NCBI GenBank assembly: GCA_964503335.1 | Contig: CAZCZZ010000002.1 | Span: 1 to 64,000 of the forward strand | DNA: 64,000 nucleotides | Direction of reading: 5' to 3' | DNA from: CAZCZZ01 sp964503335 | GTDB lineage: Bacteria > Verrucomicrobiota > Kiritimatiellia > CAIVKH01 | Shown: piece after piece, positions 9,326 through 18,900 of the stretch | Numbering within the stretch: position 1 is the stretch's first letter | Layout: each line of letters starts with the position of its first letter | Made by a program: the position numbers and the translations under genes | The notes under the pieces: model-generated | What the model was told of the DNA's origin: nothing | What the model saw: only the letters and a program-made list of their open reading frames with translations | Databases searched by the model: none

Positions 9326-12300
9326 CGACTCTATCACCGAACCCGGTCGAGTCCGACTATATGGATCTTTTGTCGGGACTCCTGCAGAAGGAATTGCGCG
9401 AGCAGCTTGGCCGGTCAGAACCCGGACACTGTCTGCGCGCCGAGGGTCTACCCTTAGAGGCGTTGCGTAGTGCAGCAGAAGCCCTTTTTAAGAATGTCGG
9501 TGGGGCGCGAGTGTGTCTGTTGTCAAACTCACCCACCCTCGATTACGAGATTACCGCGACGAAGCTCGTCGAGCTCCGAAACCAGGCAGAAGCATCTCAT
9601 GTGTTGCTTGTTCTGATTCCGTCGAATCTTCGAACCGCAGCCGAAGATTCATTCGATAAAGCCACCTTCCTGCAGGTCCCAACAGCCCACATCGAGAGGG
9701 CCGTGGTGTCCTTGATCGAGGCACGAATACCCAACGAAAGACGGGATGTTTACCGACGGATCATGACATTTATGGAATGGGCGGGCGTCGCGAACCCCGC
9801 CTATGAACATGCACTCTACCTTCTGTCTGTCGAGGCGGATGGGTATTGTGACTCGTCATGGGGAAAACACCTGCATTATTTCGGCTTCATTCCCGATAGC
9901 ATTCTGCTCGAGTATCAAAACCACCTGGAGCGACGACTCAGCCAAAATCGCGATGCGGCACTCATGCTGTCCGATGTAAATCAGCCGCTCATCGCACGAA
10001 TTCAAGGTCTAGATATAGAGCCCGACAGCATACAAGCGGATTTGTATGCCTTCCTGAAGAGCCGCGAGAGCCCTGAGCGAATCCGCGAGTGGGGCAAACT
10101 TGTAGCGTCGGCAGCGGAAAGCCAATTTCTTGATTTCAGCAAGTGGCCGCTGCTTATTGTGGAGCGCGCCCCGGAAGATCTTGAGATATATGCGCTACCT
10201 CTCGGGGCATCGGCAAGTCTGACAATCGATTCCGAGGGCTTTAAGCGATATGTGACCAAACGTGGCAGAGCGGCAGATGCGAAGGTCGTGTTCGAAACAC
10301 GACCATCACCAATGGAGGTCGATGCGCTTGCGTATTTTAAGATTGATCTCATGCGAACCCTGCCCGGCGGAGATGCCGAGAGAATTGATACGCTGGTCAA
10401 ATTTCCGAAGCCCAAGGGGAAGACTCCTCGTCGCAACAAGAAGGTCAAACTCGACCCCAATCAGGTGGCTGAGGGTACATACTTCTTCCGCGTCTTGGGA
10501 CTGGATCAGTCCGGACTGGTGCTTAACCGAAACGATGGGTACCGGGACCGGGCGCTGCAAGCCGAATGGCAGAAACGACTTGATTCACCTCCCGAATCAG
10601 GCGTTTCGTCGCGAGAGGGACTTCATGGGAAGCTGATCAGCGACACGGAAGACTTCACCTTTCGTATTGAGGATTCAGATGAAGCTGATGGTGATTCCGC
10701 GGCGGAAAACAGGGCCGCAGCGCGCGAGCGAGCAGACAGCTTGTCCAAAGCGCTGATCCATGCTCACATCGAAGTACTGCAGTCGGCCAAGAAGCCGGAT
10801 CCCGCAGGTTTGCAAGTCGAATCCGCTGGTTGGTCCGATGAGGGCAAGACAACCGGTAAGGACTGTACATTCGATATCGCGTTCAACGACGTCCGCCTGA
10901 ACTACCAGGTTCGCCTCCCGACGATTCTGCGTGACGTGTCGTGGTTTATCTTGCGGGAACCGAGTCAGATCGGAAAAGTTCGCGTCGAGTTGACCAGAAG
11001 TCCAACGGCCAAGCCCACGCCTACATTTGTGGGAGAGGGTCTATCCTCAGCCGCACCTACCACATTCATGCAAGCGCGTCAGGCGGTGTTTGATGCAATT
11101 CTTGCGCAAGTCAATGGTGCCGACGAGAAACACTTGGGAACTCCCGAGTCCACTGACTACCTGGCGGTCGCCTCTGAAATAGAAGCCTATGTCGCGGCGT
11201 ATGTGGATTGGGCACAGGCCCTGCTTGACGCCTATAGAACAGCCCCGAGCGAGCAATCGCTCCTGGCAATTCGTCGCCTCCAGTCCTTGGACTACATCGA
11301 GTTGTCGATCCCAATGTCCAATGGGCGGCCGGAACGCGCTCTCGTCCTGCCCCCACTACACCCGCTGCGACTTGCCTGGGGACTGCAATTCCAAAGAGTC
11401 TTCTCGGCTTGGGAGAAGAAGAGTCTCGACAGCTCGAATGTCAAGGCTGTGTGGTCTGAAGAGGTCGCAGATCTGTTTCTGAATGGCTTCCGCCCCTCGA
11501 ATCAAGTCTTGCTTGTTCATGGTGGGGGGGTTCGCTCTTACGCTTACGTAGCTGAACTCGCCCCCGGGTGGGGATTCTTTTCCCCGGTCAGACCTGCGGA
11601 CAAACCCGATGAGGCTGCGTATGGGCGCGTACTGCTGAGCTTGGCGCAAGAAATGTTGGGCGTTCCTGTGGTTGTCCGAGATACCGCTTCGCTCGTGCCA
11701 CGACATCTGACGCGGCAAGTGGAGCGTTATCTGAAGCAACATCCGTATGTTGAGGCCCTGACGGTCAATGTCTTCAATCCCGGGAATGGCCAACAGATAA
11801 TCGCGACCTTGATCGAGTTGCAGCAGCAGGACCGATACAAGCAACTCTCCTACGAGATTCGCATATTCGCCTCTGATGAGCACGTCGATGAGGCCGGTAC
11901 AGCGCTGGACGAATTCTTGAATCCGAGCGGCACTCTGAGCAGCGATGCCGAGACCTTCATTGTCCCCTCGAAGAACCCCCTATTCCCGAAGATTCGTTTC
12001 AGTCGGCGCACGTACTCAGATTATCTGGCACAACCTGGACTGTACGAAGCACACCTCACGCTCGTACTGGAGATGTTCCCCGTCCAAGCTGTCCTCTTTA
12101 GGGGGGAGGGAGAAGGCATGCGGTCGGTCTTTTGCCACGGTCTCGTGGTAGAGCCGAGAATCGCTGCGCGCTGTTCTGATTCGGAGTTTTCCTGGACACA
12201 GTTCCTATCGCTTAATCGATGCGCAGGACTCGATGATGGCGATGCCTTGTCTGAAGTGTTCCACCGAGCGCTACAGTTTACCCAGCAGAGCGTTGCCGTT

Positions 12301-14814
12301 TCGCTGGCGGGCAAGTTTACAGACGACGTACCGGCCCTTGCGCTGTCACTCAATGACCGAGAGCGCGCGCTGCTTCATCAAGTTCACGAGTATTCCGATT
12401 GGGTAATCACCGTTGACCGCAATCTCGGCGTCGACGTATTTGACACAAGGGCCACATCAGAGTTTATCCCTTACCTCTTGGACTACAGCCCCGGGGCAGC
12501 ACTTGGCGAGCTCCCTCTCTTTTTGACGACCAGGCCAACCTCGGAAATCTACGGATTGTTGCAGCCCTACATGGTGTCGTTTGGTCTCCTTGAACGGCAA
12601 GACACTGTTCGGCTCAGACAGTTTCTCGAAGCGATACGGTCTGTATCGAGCTCAATGATCATGCAGTTGGCCTCGAACCCCAATCGTGCGCTTGAGTCAC
12701 TTGGCATTGGCCTTTCACGCCTTCTGCTGACACGACTAGGCATCCTTACCGATCACTTTATGATCCCCTTGGATGTTCATCGTGATCTCTTCGCGGTGGA
12801 CGACAGAGAACTCGATGAACCATTTAGCGAGCAGCGCGGGGACTTCTTGCTGCTTTCGGTTGATGAAAGCACCTCCGCACTTTTTATCCAGGTTATCGAA
12901 GTAAAGTGTCGTCAGAAGACTCTCGGCGGTGCGGCCTTTGATGCTCTTCGGAATAAGATGGTCGAGCAGCTCGATCAAACGGAAAAGACGCTTCGACTGC
13001 ACTTCGATCCTGACTTCGGGCGACCGGACCGCATCGATCGGTCGGTGAAGAATCGTCAATTGGCTGAGATTCTGGAGTTTTACGCCCTCAGAGCTAGTCG
13101 ATATGGAATTCTTTCGGATGTCGCCTTGGTGAACTTCAAGGAGTTTCTGATTCGCATGGACGAATACTTCAGCGTCTCCTTCGGAAAGATGGGTCTCGTA
13201 TTTGAGTTTGACGGCGAATCGGACAATCTGCGTCAACTCATGGATACTTCTGGTGTGACCTTCTTCCGCGCTGGGCTTGACACCATCAGGAGCCTGGTGC
13301 AGTCGCTTACTGATGAAGGTCGATCTCTCACTGTAACAGAGTCCGAGGAAGCTCTTTCTCCGCCCATGCGCACGCTGCGCACGACCATTCGCCAAAGTTC
13401 GAGATTGCCTGCAAAAATCGATTCGCCGGTCCGGTACGAGCGGGAAGATTCCAAGGCGACACCATCGCAGGACAGCAGAGACGGAGCGGTGGCGGTCATC
13501 GGTCCCGGCGATTCCTGCAGTTCCGAGCTTCGGGCTCCACCCCTGTCAAAAGCTCCGGATCAGACTCCGATAGGCCCATCAGATGAACCGATGATCCTGA
13601 AGGAGGCGCCGGGTTACGCGGATCTTATCGGCGACACAGAACGAAGTCGTCAGTATGGCATCCTCGGATCAGATCTCACCAAGAAGAAAATCGCGCTAGA
13701 TCTGGCGGGCTGCAACACGATTAGTCTGTTCGGGGTGCCGGGGGCCGGCAAAAGCTACACGCTTGGTTCGATTGTGGAAATGGCCGTGCAGCCCATTGGG
13801 GGCGTCAATCTGCTGCCAAGACCATTGGCTGCCGTCATCTTCCACTTCAATGAAAGCCAGGATTATCCGCCCGAATTTGTCAGCATGCGCAAGGCAAACA
13901 CCGTAGAGTCCGAAATCAGAACGCTGCGGGAGCAGTACGGCGCAGATCCGCAAGCGCTTCGTGACATTGTGCTGCTTGCTCCCAAAGACAAGCTACGCGA
14001 GCGACGAGAGGAATACCCGGATATTGAGATTATACCCATGGCATTTGCGAGCAGTGAACTGTCCATCAAGGACTGGAAATTCCTGATGGGCGCTCTGGGG
14101 AACCAGTCTCTCTACATGCAGCAGATCAATCTGATCATGCGGAAGGGGCGCGATTCGTTGACCATCGACTTTATCAAGCAGGAGATCGAGAATTCTGCTT
14201 TGTCCGATACTCAGAAGGACTACGCACGACAGCGAGTGGCGCTGGCGGAGCAGTTCATCGACGATAGTCGAAGTCTGCGCTCGATCCTTAGACCCGGCCG
14301 ATTGGTGATCGTGGACCTGCGCGACGAATTCATCGAAAAGGATCAAGCACTTGGACTGTTTGTCGTTATGCTCAGCATCTTTGCTTCTGCAAAGGGGCCT
14401 AGCGGAACCCCGTTCAATAAACTGATTGCATTCGATGAGGCGCATAAATACATCACGAGCTCTGACCTCACGGGGCACGTTGTTGAGGTAATTCGGCAAA
14501 TGAGACATCAAGGCGTCACAATGCTTATTGCGTCGCAGGACCCGCCATCTTTGCCCAACTCAGTCATCGAGCTCAGCTCGGCCATTGTCCTGCATCGATT
14601 TAACTCGCCTCAATGGCTCAAGCACGTTCAGAAATCAGTCATTGCGCTTCAAAACCTTACCGCCAGTCAACTGGCGGCATTACAGCCCGGCGAGGCGTTT
14701 CTTTGGGCCAACAAGGCGACGCACCCTGATTGGACTAAGTCGGCGATCAAAATCACGACGCGACCGCGAGCTACGCTGCATGGGGGCAGCACTCAGAAGG
14801 CGATTGAAAACTGA
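9322..14814 (+). CDS. mad8: Giant nuclease-like plus HerA/FtsK-type ATPase (MAD8-like)
   Basis: 1,830 residues. The C-terminal 400 residues are a HerA/FtsK-superfamily ATPase: Walker A GVPGAGKSYTLGS near 1,471 and Walker B LIAFDEAHKYI near 1,700, with a sensor-like stretch MLIASQDPPSLP shortly after. Around residues 1,150-1,230 is a candidate PD-(D/E)XK nuclease core: an acidic residue in LLLSVDEST followed by QVIEVKCRQK near 1,192, i.e. an E-x-K signature. The N-terminal 1,100 residues have no motif that I can name. HerA ATPases pump or unwind duplex DNA and are often paired with nucleases, so this may be the effector of the defence operon. It overlaps the gene before it by four bases. Confidence 0.78.
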   Translation: MTTLSPNPVESDYMDLLSGLLQKELREQLGRSEPGHCLRAEGLPLEALRSAAEALFKNVGGARVCLLSNSPTLDYEITATKLVELRNQAEASHVLLVLIPSNLRTAAEDSFDKATFLQVPTAHIERAVVSLIEARIPNERRDVYRRIMTFMEWAGVANPAYEHALYLLSVEADGYCDSSWGKHLHYFGFIPDSILLEYQNHLERRLSQNRDAALMLSDVNQPLIARIQGLDIEPDSIQADLYAFLKSRESPERIREWGKLVASAAESQFLDFSKWPLLIVERAPEDLEIYALPLGASASLTIDSEGFKRYVTKRGRAADAKVVFETRPSPMEVDALAYFKIDLMRTLPGGDAERIDTLVKFPKPKGKTPRRNKKVKLDPNQVAEGTYFFRVLGLDQSGLVLNRNDGYRDRALQAEWQKRLDSPPESGVSSREGLHGKLISDTEDFTFRIEDSDEADGDSAAENRAAARERADSLSKALIHAHIEVLQSAKKPDPAGLQVESAGWSDEGKTTGKDCTFDIAFNDVRLNYQVRLPTILRDVSWFILREPSQIGKVRVELTRSPTAKPTPTFVGEGLSSAAPTTFMQARQAVFDAILAQVNGADEKHLGTPESTDYLAVASEIEAYVAAYVDWAQALLDAYRTAPSEQSLLAIRRLQSLDYIELSIPMSNGRPERALVLPPLHPLRLAWGLQFQRVFSAWEKKSLDSSNVKAVWSEEVADLFLNGFRPSNQVLLVHGGGVRSYAYVAELAPGWGFFSPVRPADKPDEAAYGRVLLSLAQEMLGVPVVVRDTASLVPRHLTRQVERYLKQHPYVEALTVNVFNPGNGQQIIATLIELQQQDRYKQLSYEIRIFASDEHVDEAGTALDEFLNPSGTLSSDAETFIVPSKNPLFPKIRFSRRTYSDYLAQPGLYEAHLTLVLEMFPVQAVLFRGEGEGMRSVFCHGLVVEPRIAARCSDSEFSWTQFLSLNRCAGLDDGDALSEVFHRALQFTQQSVAVSLAGKFTDDVPALALSLNDRERALLHQVHEYSDWVITVDRNLGVDVFDTRATSEFIPYLLDYSPGAALGELPLFLTTRPTSEIYGLLQPYMVSFGLLERQDTVRLRQFLEAIRSVSSSMIMQLASNPNRALESLGIGLSRLLLTRLGILTDHFMIPLDVHRDLFAVDDRELDEPFSEQRGDFLLLSVDESTSALFIQVIEVKCRQKTLGGAAFDALRNKMVEQLDQTEKTLRLHFDPDFGRPDRIDRSVKNRQLAEILEFYALRASRYGILSDVALVNFKEFLIRMDEYFSVSFGKMGLVFEFDGESDNLRQLMDTSGVTFFRAGLDTIRSLVQSLTDEGRSLTVTESEEALSPPMRTLRTTIRQSSRLPAKIDSPVRYEREDSKATPSQDSRDGAVAVIGPGDSCSSELRAPPLSKAPDQTPIGPSDEPMILKEAPGYADLIGDTERSRQYGILGSDLTKKKIALDLAGCNTISLFGVPGAGKSYTLGSIVEMAVQPIGGVNLLPRPLAAVIFHFNESQDYPPEFVSMRKANTVESEIRTLREQYGADPQALRDIVLLAPKDKLRERREEYPDIEIIPMAFASSELSIKDWKFLMGALGNQSLYMQQINLIMRKGRDSLTIDFIKQEIENSALSDTQKDYARQRVALAEQFIDDSRSLRSILRPGRLVIVDLRDEFIEKDQALGLFVVMLSIFASAKGPSGTPFNKLIAFDEAHKYITSSDLTGHVVEVIRQMRHQGVTMLIASQDPPSLPNSVIELSSAIVLHRFNSPQWLKHVQKSVIALQNLTASQLAALQPGEAFLWANKATHPDWTKSAIKITTRPRATLHGGSTQKAIEN

Positions 14815-15004
14815 TGGCGTAGTAGTCCACAGGACCGGCTTGCCCTGCGCGAGTAAGCGCCTGCCGCTGCCTGTGCGTGTCGACCAAGCGGCCAGATGGT
14901 TGACCGTAGAGGACGAGGTCCGTGCGATCCAAACGTTCCAATTGCTTTGCGGCATTTCGCTCGAGCAGGCGACCGCGCTGGATTCGGCAATCAGTGGCAA
15001 ATAG
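14804..15004 (+). CDS. Possible 66-residue protein starting inside the end of the ATPase gene
   Basis: A TTG codon at 14,804, 10 bp before the preceding stop, could start a short protein ending in an amphipathic helical tail (VEDEVRAIQTFQLLCGISLE). A weak purine-rich stretch (CAGAAGG) lies just upstream. The reading frame is open far upstream inside the ATPase gene, which is shadow. The protein-like tail after 14,814 is the only reason to list it. It could equally be non-coding intergenic DNA between the defence operon and the next cassette. Confidence 0.3.
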   Translation: MKTDGVVVHRTGLPCASKRLPLPVRVDQAARWLTVEDEVRAIQTFQLLCGISLEQATALDSAISGK

Positions 15005-15069
15005 TCTGCTAGCAAGGACCGATACACATAAATACTAGAGGCACTCCGTGGGCCCCGGAGGTCGCTCGT

Positions 15070-15477
15070 ATGAAATGCCACAAACACCCCGGCGCATGGG
15101 CCGCGGGGATATGTATCCACTGCGGTCGCGCGCTCTGTAGCAGATGCGGGGTGCGGTCCGGATCACGGGAAGTCGTCTGCTCGACAGCCTGTGGGAAAAG
15201 CCTTTTTGAAGAACGGCGCGTCTTGGTGTCTTTTGGTCGCATGCTGACTTGGCTGTTCGACGTTCAGGCGTGGCTGATCATCGTTTCTGGCGGGCTTTTC
15301 CTCGTGCTGGCTTCATTGCTTGCCTTAAGGGGCATGTGGCTTGTTGCCGTCTACGTGTTTATCCCTGCGGCCATGCTGATTTCTGTTGGGTGGTGGGTCA
15401 GATCGGACCTTGGACAACAGCGTTGTCGATGGAAGCGACCTGACGTTACTGGCAAGTGGTGGGGAACATTTAAGTAG
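15070..15477 (+). CDS. Small B-box-like zinc finger membrane protein
   Basis: 135 residues. The N-terminus carries CHKHPGAWAAGICIHCGRAL followed by CSRC and C-x3-C-type cysteines (CSTACGK), the spacing of a B-box or treble-clef zinc finger that often precedes membrane segments in bacterial proteins. Two hydrophobic helices follow at about residues 58-80 and 85-108, so the zinc finger probably faces the cytoplasm. The ATG has a good ribosome site, GGAGGT, seven bases upstream. It opens the co-oriented cassette that contains the Orc1/Cdc6-like gene, 20 bp downstream. Function unknown; protein-protein contact at the membrane is the usual inference for this architecture. Confidence 0.7.
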   Translation: MKCHKHPGAWAAGICIHCGRALCSRCGVRSGSREVVCSTACGKSLFEERRVLVSFGRMLTWLFDVQAWLIIVSGGLFLVLASLLALRGMWLVAVYVFIPAAMLISVGWWVRSDLGQQRCRWKRPDVTGKWWGTFK

Positions 15478-15497
15478 AAGCTGTTACATCTGTTCCA

Positions 15498-16775
15498 ATG
15501 GAGCGTGATGTTCGACTGGAAACTGACATCAGGGATCGGATTCGCGCGGAACTGGACCAAGCCGCCGAGAACTGGATCGTGGTCAATCATGAGTACTTGG
15601 ACGACGAGCAACTGACGCGTGAGCGCCAGTTTGAGGTTCTGACCGAGATTTTCAACATGAACGTCCGGAGCCAGGAGATCCGGACCATCAGCAATCATTT
15701 CTCTCCACTGTTTCGCGGCGGACACCCCAGCCACCTGTCCATACTTGGCAAGACAGGAACCGGAAAGACCATCTCGACACTCTGGTTCCTGTCCCAGGTG
15801 GAGGAGCTGTGCCGTGAGCGACGGATCCCATTTCAGCAGGTTCACCTCGACTTGTGCTGCCCGACGCCCTGTTTTCGGGCGCTCAATACGCTGGCGTGTC
15901 TGCTTGATGCGAGCCGGCTGTATCGCAAAGGGCTGAGCCTGGAGGAGCTCATGGCCCGTATCGAGGCCAGGCTGAACGCGCTGGGCGGGTATCTCGTCAT
16001 CTTCGTGGACGAGGCCGACAATGTTCGTACCGACTTCAATACGTTCTACCAGTTCCTTGTAAAGCGATTGCCGCAGCGCGCGTCTGCTCGGGTCGTGCTC
16101 GTCTTCGCGTCGAATAGGCTGAACTGGATCGACAATCTCGACCCCAGGGTCAAAAGCTGTCTCAAGTTGCGCGAGATGTCGTTTGATTCCTATGACGCGG
16201 AGAGCCTTCGGAAGATTCTCGAAATCAGAGTCCGCAAGGCACTTCGCGCGGAGAAGATCAGCGAAGGGGTCATTGAGGGCATAGCGGCCCTGGCGTCGCA
16301 GCAGCACGGGGATGCACGAAAGGCCGTGAACTTGCTAAGGCGTTCTGTCGAGTTGGCGGAAGAGCGACGCTGTCCCGTGACTCTGGATGTAGTCCATGAG
16401 GCGCACGAAGAGATCGAGCGTGACAAATACGTCGACATGATTCGAAGCAGTCCTCGCCAACTTCAAGCTGCGCTCTACTCAACATTAACGGGTAAACCGA
16501 GGCGCAAGACGCTTCATACGGGAGACGCGTACCTGGCGTACGAACACTTCTGCGACCACGTCGGCATGCGTCCCATCAGTCAGAGAGCGTTCAGTGACCT
16601 CTTGTACGAGCTGGACATGTACGGGTTCATCCGAGCTCGAACGGTGTCACGAGGACGCTACGGGCGGAGCAAGGACATACACGTCGCGCTGCCACCGGCG
16701 GTTCACCAACGGCTGTGCCAGGTAATCCGAACCAACTTCGGAATCGAAGACGAGGTGACCGCTTCTGAGCAGTGA
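15498..16775 (+). CDS. Orc1/Cdc6-type AAA+ ATPase
   Basis: 425 residues, close to the usual 400 for archaeal Orc1/Cdc6 proteins. Walker A is GKTGTGKT near 84; Walker B is VIFVDEADN near 167; sensor 1 is in VVLVFASNRLNW, followed by the typical LDPRVKS; sensor 2 is in QHGDARKAVNLLRR. The last 110 residues form a winged-helix domain (YELDMYGFIRARTVSRGRYG), as in the Cdc6 C-terminal domain. In archaea these proteins bind origins and load MCM; in bacteria they are rare and not part of the normal DnaA machinery. Here the gene sits among membrane, zinc-finger and HerA-like genes, suggesting a role in an integrated element or an uncharacterised system. No MCM-like gene is visible in the window. Confidence 0.82.
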   Translation: MERDVRLETDIRDRIRAELDQAAENWIVVNHEYLDDEQLTRERQFEVLTEIFNMNVRSQEIRTISNHFSPLFRGGHPSHLSILGKTGTGKTISTLWFLSQVEELCRERRIPFQQVHLDLCCPTPCFRALNTLACLLDASRLYRKGLSLEELMARIEARLNALGGYLVIFVDEADNVRTDFNTFYQFLVKRLPQRASARVVLVFASNRLNWIDNLDPRVKSCLKLREMSFDSYDAESLRKILEIRVRKALRAEKISEGVIEGIAALASQQHGDARKAVNLLRRSVELAEERRCPVTLDVVHEAHEEIERDKYVDMIRSSPRQLQAALYSTLTGKPRRKTLHTGDAYLAYEHFCDHVGMRPISQRAFSDLLYELDMYGFIRARTVSRGRYGRSKDIHVALPPAVHQRLCQVIRTNFGIEDEVTASEQ

Positions 16776-16791
16776 CCCCTTCGCGGGCGTA

Positions 16792-17904
16792 TTGGATCCG
16801 TTTGCATGGTGGGACATTTCCGCAACGTATGACCGATACGCCGGCTTCTTCGATGTAGTTATTTACTGCTCCATATTCATCGCCCTGGCGCACACGATCT
16901 TCACTGGTCGGTTTACGGGAAGGCCGGGGAAAGTCATGGCCACTGCGATCGGTCTGGCCTTGGGCATCTCGCTCGCCGTCGTGGAGCAACAGTTCGGCTG
17001 GAATCTGCGGGAGGCTGGGTCCTTTGCCGTGCTGATCGCGCTCCTGTTGCTTGGCTTCCTGATTCTTCATGTTCTGATACGCGTCCACGTGTCGTGGACG
17101 CTGGCCGTGCCGTTGAGTTACGTCATCGTATACCTGCTGATCCGCGCGATGAGCCCGGCACTGTTTCAGGTCATGTCGAATCGAATGCCATTCATCAATC
17201 TGCTCACGGCCATCATCTTCCTGATCTGCATCTGGCAGATTGGGGTTGCTCTCTGGCCCAAGTCGCGCGCCGATGACCCGGCACACAACTCCGACGCCTC
17301 ATTCATTGCCGGCTTGAATCGCAAGGTGGAGGAACGAGAGATCAAGGCAGAGAAGCGGATGAAACGTCATACGATCCCCGAAGTAAGACGGGAGGCACAC
17401 CGGATCGAGCGAAGCCTCCGGGGCGTTCAGCAGGAGCTATCGCGGGACAGCGCCGACCTGAAAGCCGTGGCGCAGGCCTTGTCCGACATCATCCATCGGT
17501 CGGACAATGTGACTCAGGAACTTGACAGAATCAGAACTCTCGATCGGCGAATCCGGAATGCCGACTGGAAACAGCTTCAGGAGTTGAACGGATACTATCG
17601 TGATCTCAGCGAGGAGGACCGCGGGAAACTCAAGGAGCAGATTCTCCTGGAGCGCCGAAAGATCGTCGAGGAACACGCGATATTTGAGATGGCGGAGCGT
17701 TGCGAGCAGAGACAGATGCGTTTGCGCGATGCGCTAAATCATGCCTCGCGACAGTGCATGGATGGCAATCGCAGTGAAGCGGCGCGACTCGTCGAAGGCG
17801 CGGTCTCAATCGAACGAGAGCAGAATGACGAACTGAACCACCTGCGCGTGGCTGAACGGAAGCTCTTGAATCTGACCAAGTACAAGCTTCAGATGGAGAA
17901 GTGA
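16792..17904 (+). CDS. Polytopic membrane protein with long C-terminal coiled coil
   Basis: 370 residues starting at a TTG 16 bp after the Orc1/Cdc6-like stop; an upstream in-frame CTG at 16,765 is an alternative. About five hydrophobic helices lie between residues 18 and 160. From about 180 to the end the sequence is charged and helical, with heptad-like stretches (RRIRNADWKQLQELNGYY, KLKEQILLERRKIVEEH), predicting a cytoplasmic coiled coil. I know no family for it. Neighbouring Orc1/Cdc6-like and HerA-like ATPases suggest it may be a membrane scaffold for a DNA-handling complex. The stop overlaps the end of a convergent small gene by 16 bp. Confidence 0.7.
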   Translation: MDPFAWWDISATYDRYAGFFDVVIYCSIFIALAHTIFTGRFTGRPGKVMATAIGLALGISLAVVEQQFGWNLREAGSFAVLIALLLLGFLILHVLIRVHVSWTLAVPLSYVIVYLLIRAMSPALFQVMSNRMPFINLLTAIIFLICIWQIGVALWPKSRADDPAHNSDASFIAGLNRKVEEREIKAEKRMKRHTIPEVRREAHRIERSLRGVQQELSRDSADLKAVAQALSDIIHRSDNVTQELDRIRTLDRRIRNADWKQLQELNGYYRDLSEEDRGKLKEQILLERRKIVEEHAIFEMAERCEQRQMRLRDALNHASRQCMDGNRSEAARLVEGAVSIEREQNDELNHLRVAERKLLNLTKYKLQMEK

Positions 17905-18185
17905 TCTGTGCCTGTGTCGTCCCAGTCCTCGCTGTGGTGGTGAAACATCGCATGATCAGAGAGAATCCCTTCTGCCTGGCGGAGAAGCTCAGTATCTCCT
18001 GATCTGGAATTCTGCCATGCGCCATTGCTGGTCCGCATCTTTTGAAATGCCGAATAGGCGCTGAGAACTTCCGCGACGTAGTCAGGTTGGGACCGCCTTC
18101 GTGCGGCCAGGACGGATTCAAGACGTCCTCGCGCGAAGTCCAGATTTCTTGAAGTCTCTACAGCGTCGTATCCCATCTTCTCCAT
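17889..18185 (-). CDS. Small helical protein of unknown function
   Basis: 98 residues when started at the ATG at 18,185, which has a ribosome site GAGGTGA seven bases upstream; the frame is open further upstream to 18,614 but those codons look non-coding. The protein begins MEKMGYDAVETSRN and is rich in helix-forming charged residues, ending in a His/Asp-rich tail (HAMFHHHSEDWDD). No family recognised. It runs against the co-oriented cassette and overlaps the end of the membrane coiled-coil gene by 16 bp, so it could be an independently regulated component or a spurious frame. Confidence 0.45.
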   Translation of the reverse strand: MEKMGYDAVETSRNLDFARGRLESVLAARRRSQPDYVAEVLSAYSAFQKMRTSNGAWQNSRSGDTELLRQAEGILSDHAMFHHHSEDWDDTGTDHFSI

Positions 18186-18375
18186 GCCGATCACCTCACG
18201 GTGGCGAGTCCCATTTGGGCAATCACCAGTTTCTTCGCAACAAGCGTAGGCCCAGTCGTTTATCAAGGTTTCGGTGCATGGCAGGCGTACGCGGGTAGCC
18301 GTGCGGGTCAGAGCGGCCGCGGTCATACCCAGCCTAAAGTTGAGACTCTCGGGGTGATTACCGGAGATGTGTTGA
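18186..18375. promoter_or_regulatory. Divergent intergenic region inside the Orc1/Cdc6 cassette
   Basis: 190 bp between the start of the small minus-strand gene and the start of the zinc-ribbon gene on the plus strand. It should contain promoters for both. I see no convincing -35/-10 pair or terminator hairpin. Confidence 0.35.
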
Positions 18376-18897
18376 ATGGCAACGGTTGGATTCTGGTATC
18401 GGATCATGGCCGCCCTGCGAGCCTTTGCTAGACCGCCAGGCGCGCCGGCTGTGGGCATGGATGACGGGGGCGTACATCTCGGGCAAGGGGACGTGGAAGG
18501 TATGGCCCCGCCCGGGACTCGCCCTGTCATTATGGAAAGTGAGCAGGTAATGATTCCAGGAGTTCCCGATCTGGGTTTCAGACGCAGTCGATGGATCTTC
18601 CGTGGCGAGGGCAACTCGAAGTACGCGAACTTCTACACCAATCGAACCCTGCTGACGGGATGCAACTGCTTTGTTATGGGCCCTAACGATGTCGCCTACC
18701 TGAGCGACATCAGTGGTAAGCCGGTGTGCCGTCGATGCGCTGCTGTCTGTGATTGCGGACACAAAGTTGCTCCGCAGGAACGCGTATCAATGGGACGGCG
18801 ACACTACGTCTGCAAGATGTGCCACGAGAAGGAACTTCGCCGGCAGCGAATGGACGGCATCAAACAGTTGCTTCTAGGCCCGTTTATTCACCGGTGA
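18376..18897 (+). CDS. Zinc-ribbon protein of unknown function
   Basis: 173 residues from the ATG at 18,376, supported by GGAG nine bases upstream; later in-frame ATGs at 18,502 and 18,532 are alternatives, because the first 50 residues are Gly/Pro-rich and look weak. The C-terminal half has at least seven cysteines arranged as CNC, CRRC, CDCGH and CKMC, typical of two zinc-binding knuckles, followed by a basic helix (EKELRRQRMDGIKQ). It resembles a nucleic-acid-binding or adaptor module but no named family. It ends 3 bp before the HerA-like ATPase gene, with which it is presumably co-translated. Confidence 0.6.
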   Translation: MATVGFWYRIMAALRAFARPPGAPAVGMDDGGVHLGQGDVEGMAPPGTRPVIMESEQVMIPGVPDLGFRRSRWIFRGEGNSKYANFYTNRTLLTGCNCFVMGPNDVAYLSDISGKPVCRRCAAVCDCGHKVAPQERVSMGRRHYVCKMCHEKELRRQRMDGIKQLLLGPFIHR

Positions 18898-18900
18898 CAG

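Noticed and set aside
1..14814. BREX type 2 (Pgl) system
   Set aside because: The NERD-kinase is PglW-like, but no PglZ phosphatase or PglX-type methylase is visible and the S subunit and giant HerA-type protein do not belong to that system.
18186..18614. Extension of the small minus-strand protein to 241 residues
   Set aside because: The upstream part is Pro/Arg-rich, overlaps the start of the zinc-ribbon gene and the ATG at 18,185 has the better ribosome site.
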